Shown here: positions 4,020-5,331 of the stretch, in pieces | Layout of the letters: each line of letters begins with the position of its first letter | Position numbering within the stretch: the stretch's first letter is position 1 | DNA from: Phenylobacterium sp. | GTDB lineage: Bacteria; Pseudomonadota; Alphaproteobacteria; Caulobacterales; Caulobacteraceae | Assembly (NCBI GenBank): GCA_028291285.1 | Contig: JAQGIJ010000278.1 | Location: 1-5,331 of the forward strand | Direction: 5' to 3' | Length of the DNA stretch: 5,331 nt | Position numbers and translations under genes: made by a program | The notes under the pieces: model-generated | Databases searched by the model: none | Seen by the model: the letters and a program-made list of their open reading frames with translations, nothing else | Told to the model about the DNA's origin: nothing

Positions 4020-5331
4020 ATGACCTTCTCGGACTTCTTCGTAAGCCGGCCGCGCTTTGCCGTCGTGCTCTCCATCCTGATCTTCGTGCTGGGTCTGATC
4101 GCCCTGCCGTTCCTGCCGATCGCCGAATATCCGGAGGTGGTGCCGCCCACGGTGGTGGTGCGCACGAGCTACGCCGGCGCCGATCCAGCGGTGATCGCCG
4201 AGACGGTCGCAGCGCCGCTCGAGCAGTCGATCAACGGCGTCGAGGGCATGCTCTACCAGTCCTCCCAGGCGACGGCCGATGGCGTCATGACGCTCACCGT
4301 CACCTTCGGGCTGGGCGTGGACGCCGACAAGGCCCAGGTGCTGGTGCAGAACCGGGTCGCCCAGGTGCTGGCCAAGCTGCCGCCCGAGGTGCAGCGCATC
4401 GGCGTCACCACGACCAAGGCCTCGCCGACGCTGATCGAGGTGGTCCACCTCACCTCCTCGAACAACCGCTACGACATGCTCTACCTGGCGAGCTACGCCC
4501 AGCTGCACGTCAAGGACGCGCTGGCCCGCAGCTACGGCGTGGGCGACGTGCAGATGTTCGGCCAGGGCCCCTACGCCATGCGGATCTGGCTGGATCCGGA
4601 GAAGCTGGCCTCGCGCAGCCTGACCCCCGGCGACGTGGTGGCGGCGCTGCGCGAGCAGAACGTCCAGGTGGCCGCCGGCCAGGTGGGCGCCCCGCCCGCC
4701 CCCGGCCAAGCCGACTTCCAGATCTCGGTGAACACCCAGGGCCGGCTCGCCACCGAGCAGCAGTTCGGCGACATCGTCATCCGCGCCGGCGACAAGGGCG
4801 AGATCAGCCACCTGCGCGACGTGGCCCGCATCGAGCTCGGCTCCGACAGCTATGCGCTGCGCTCGCTGCTCAACAACCAGCAGGCCATCGCCCTGCCGGT
4901 CTTCCAGCGGCCCGGCACCAACGCCCTGCAGATGGCGGCCGGCGTGCGCCAGACCATGGAGCGGCTGAAGAAGGACTTCCCCGAGGGGGTCCAGTACCAC
5001 ATCGTCTACGACACCACCGGCTTCGTGCACGAGAGCATCAACGCCGTCGTGCACACGCTCCTGGAGGCCCTGCTCCTGGTGGTGCTGGTGGTGGTGCTGT
5101 TCCTGCAGAACTGGCGCGCCTCGATCATCCCGCTGGTGGCGGTGCCGGTGAGCCTGGTGGGTTCGTTCGCGGTGATGCTGGCCCTCGGCTTCGGGCTCAA
5201 CGCGCTGACCCTGTTCGGCCTGGTGCTGGCCATCGGCATCGTCGTCGACGACGCCATCGTGGTGGTCGAGAACGTCGAGCGGAACATCGCCCTGGGTCTT
5301 TCGCCCACCGAGGCGACCCGCAAGGCCATGC
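4020..5331 (+). CDS. RND multidrug efflux permease (HAE1 family, MexF-like), 3'-truncated
   Basis: The first 437 codons of an AcrB/MexF-type inner-membrane proton-driven drug exporter are present; the frame is still open at the right edge, and family members have about 1,030-1,070 residues. The start MTFSDFFVSRPRFA matches the family N-terminus, with TM1 at about 11-30, followed by LPIAEYPEVVPPTVVV (32-47). Periplasmic porter subdomains occupy about 40-335 and include the MexF-like stretches NNRYDMLYLASYA (148-160), REQNVQVAAGQVGAPPAPG (211-229) and YALRSLLNN (278-286). TM2 is at about 340-363, TM3 at about 367-390 and TM4 at about 396-418. TM4 carries GIVVDDAIVVVENVER, whose Asp410-Asp411 pair corresponds to the AcrB Asp407/Asp408 proton relay. 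The partner lysine is beyond the window. The close match to MexF wording suggests amphiphilic drugs such as phenicols or quinolones as possible substrates, by family only. The Shine-Dalgarno is weak (TGGGG at 4008-4012, 7 nt before ATG). The gene is probably cotranscribed with the adaptor. Confidence 0.95.
   Translation, partial: MTFSDFFVSRPRFAVVLSILIFVLGLIALPFLPIAEYPEVVPPTVVVRTSYAGADPAVIAETVAAPLEQSINGVEGMLYQSSQATADGVMTLTVTFGLGVDADKAQVLVQNRVAQVLAKLPPEVQRIGVTTTKASPTLIEVVHLTSSNNRYDMLYLASYAQLHVKDALARSYGVGDVQMFGQGPYAMRIWLDPEKLASRSLTPGDVVAALREQNVQVAAGQVGAPPAPGQADFQISVNTQGRLATEQQFGDIVIRAGDKGEISHLRDVARIELGSDSYALRSLLNNQQAIALPVFQRPGTNALQMAAGVRQTMERLKKDFPEGVQYHIVYDTTGFVHESINAVVHTLLEALLLVVLVVVLFLQNWRASIIPLVAVPVSLVGSFAVMLALGFGLNALTLFGLVLAIGIVVDDAIVVVENVERNIALGLSPTEATRKAM

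Noticed and set aside
3867..5054. A 395-codon minus-strand open frame antisense to the permease
   Set aside because: The sequence is His/Gly/Val/Leu-rich, as expected for the complement of a GC-rich membrane protein gene. The + strand in the same region encodes an unmistakable RND permease.
5066..5103. A GGTGGTGCT-like repetitive stretch
   Set aside because: It codes for the Leu/Val-rich transmembrane helix 2 of the permease (LLLVVLVVVLFL). The repetition reflects preferred Val and Leu codons, not a DNA repeat element.
1..5331. CRISPR array, tRNA/rRNA, insertion sequence or attachment site
   Set aside because: No regularly spaced direct repeats, cloverleaf-like RNA, transposase or integrase coding, or terminal inverted repeats were seen. 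Nearly all sequence is accounted for by five protein genes and short gaps.

Overview
The window is about 5.3 kb of very GC-rich bacterial DNA with dense, strongly codon-biased coding on the + strand only. The base composition, and protein wording typical of high-GC Proteobacteria, suggest an alphaproteobacterium, perhaps a Caulobacter/Phenylobacterium- or sphingomonad-like organism. That assignment is an inference: no rRNA or other marker gene is present.

Layout, left to right: (1) the 3' part of a luciferase-like (LLM class) flavin- or F420-dependent oxidoreductase, cut by the left edge (2-967). (2) A 79-bp gap with a GC hairpin and a strong Shine-Dalgarno, then a complete short-chain dehydrogenase/reductase of the MFE-2-like 3-hydroxyacyl-CoA dehydrogenase type (1047-1961). 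(3) A 74-bp gap and a TetR/AcrR-family repressor (2036-2647). (4) A 141-bp regulatory region with two copies of a near-palindromic operator (consensus TACCRATCGGTW) whose centres are 52 bp apart, flanking a sigma70-like promoter. (5) A lipoprotein RND periplasmic adaptor (2789-3931). (6) An 88-bp spacer rich in palindromes. (7) The first 437 codons of an RND inner-membrane efflux permease (4020 to the right edge, open), which resembles MexF-type HAE1 pumps.

The right half is a classic repressor-plus-tripartite-pump locus. The TetR protein probably represses the adaptor-permease operon through the two operators until an inducing ligand is bound. The outer-membrane factor is not in the window and would be expected downstream or elsewhere in the genome. 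The left half encodes two redox enzymes in the same orientation. They may form a small catabolic or lipid/terpenoid-modifying operon; whether they are functionally linked to the pump cannot be decided from the sequence. Nothing here looks like a mobile element, CRISPR array or RNA gene, and no radically new system is evident. The most noteworthy signals are the operator architecture and the structured spacer inside the pump operon.
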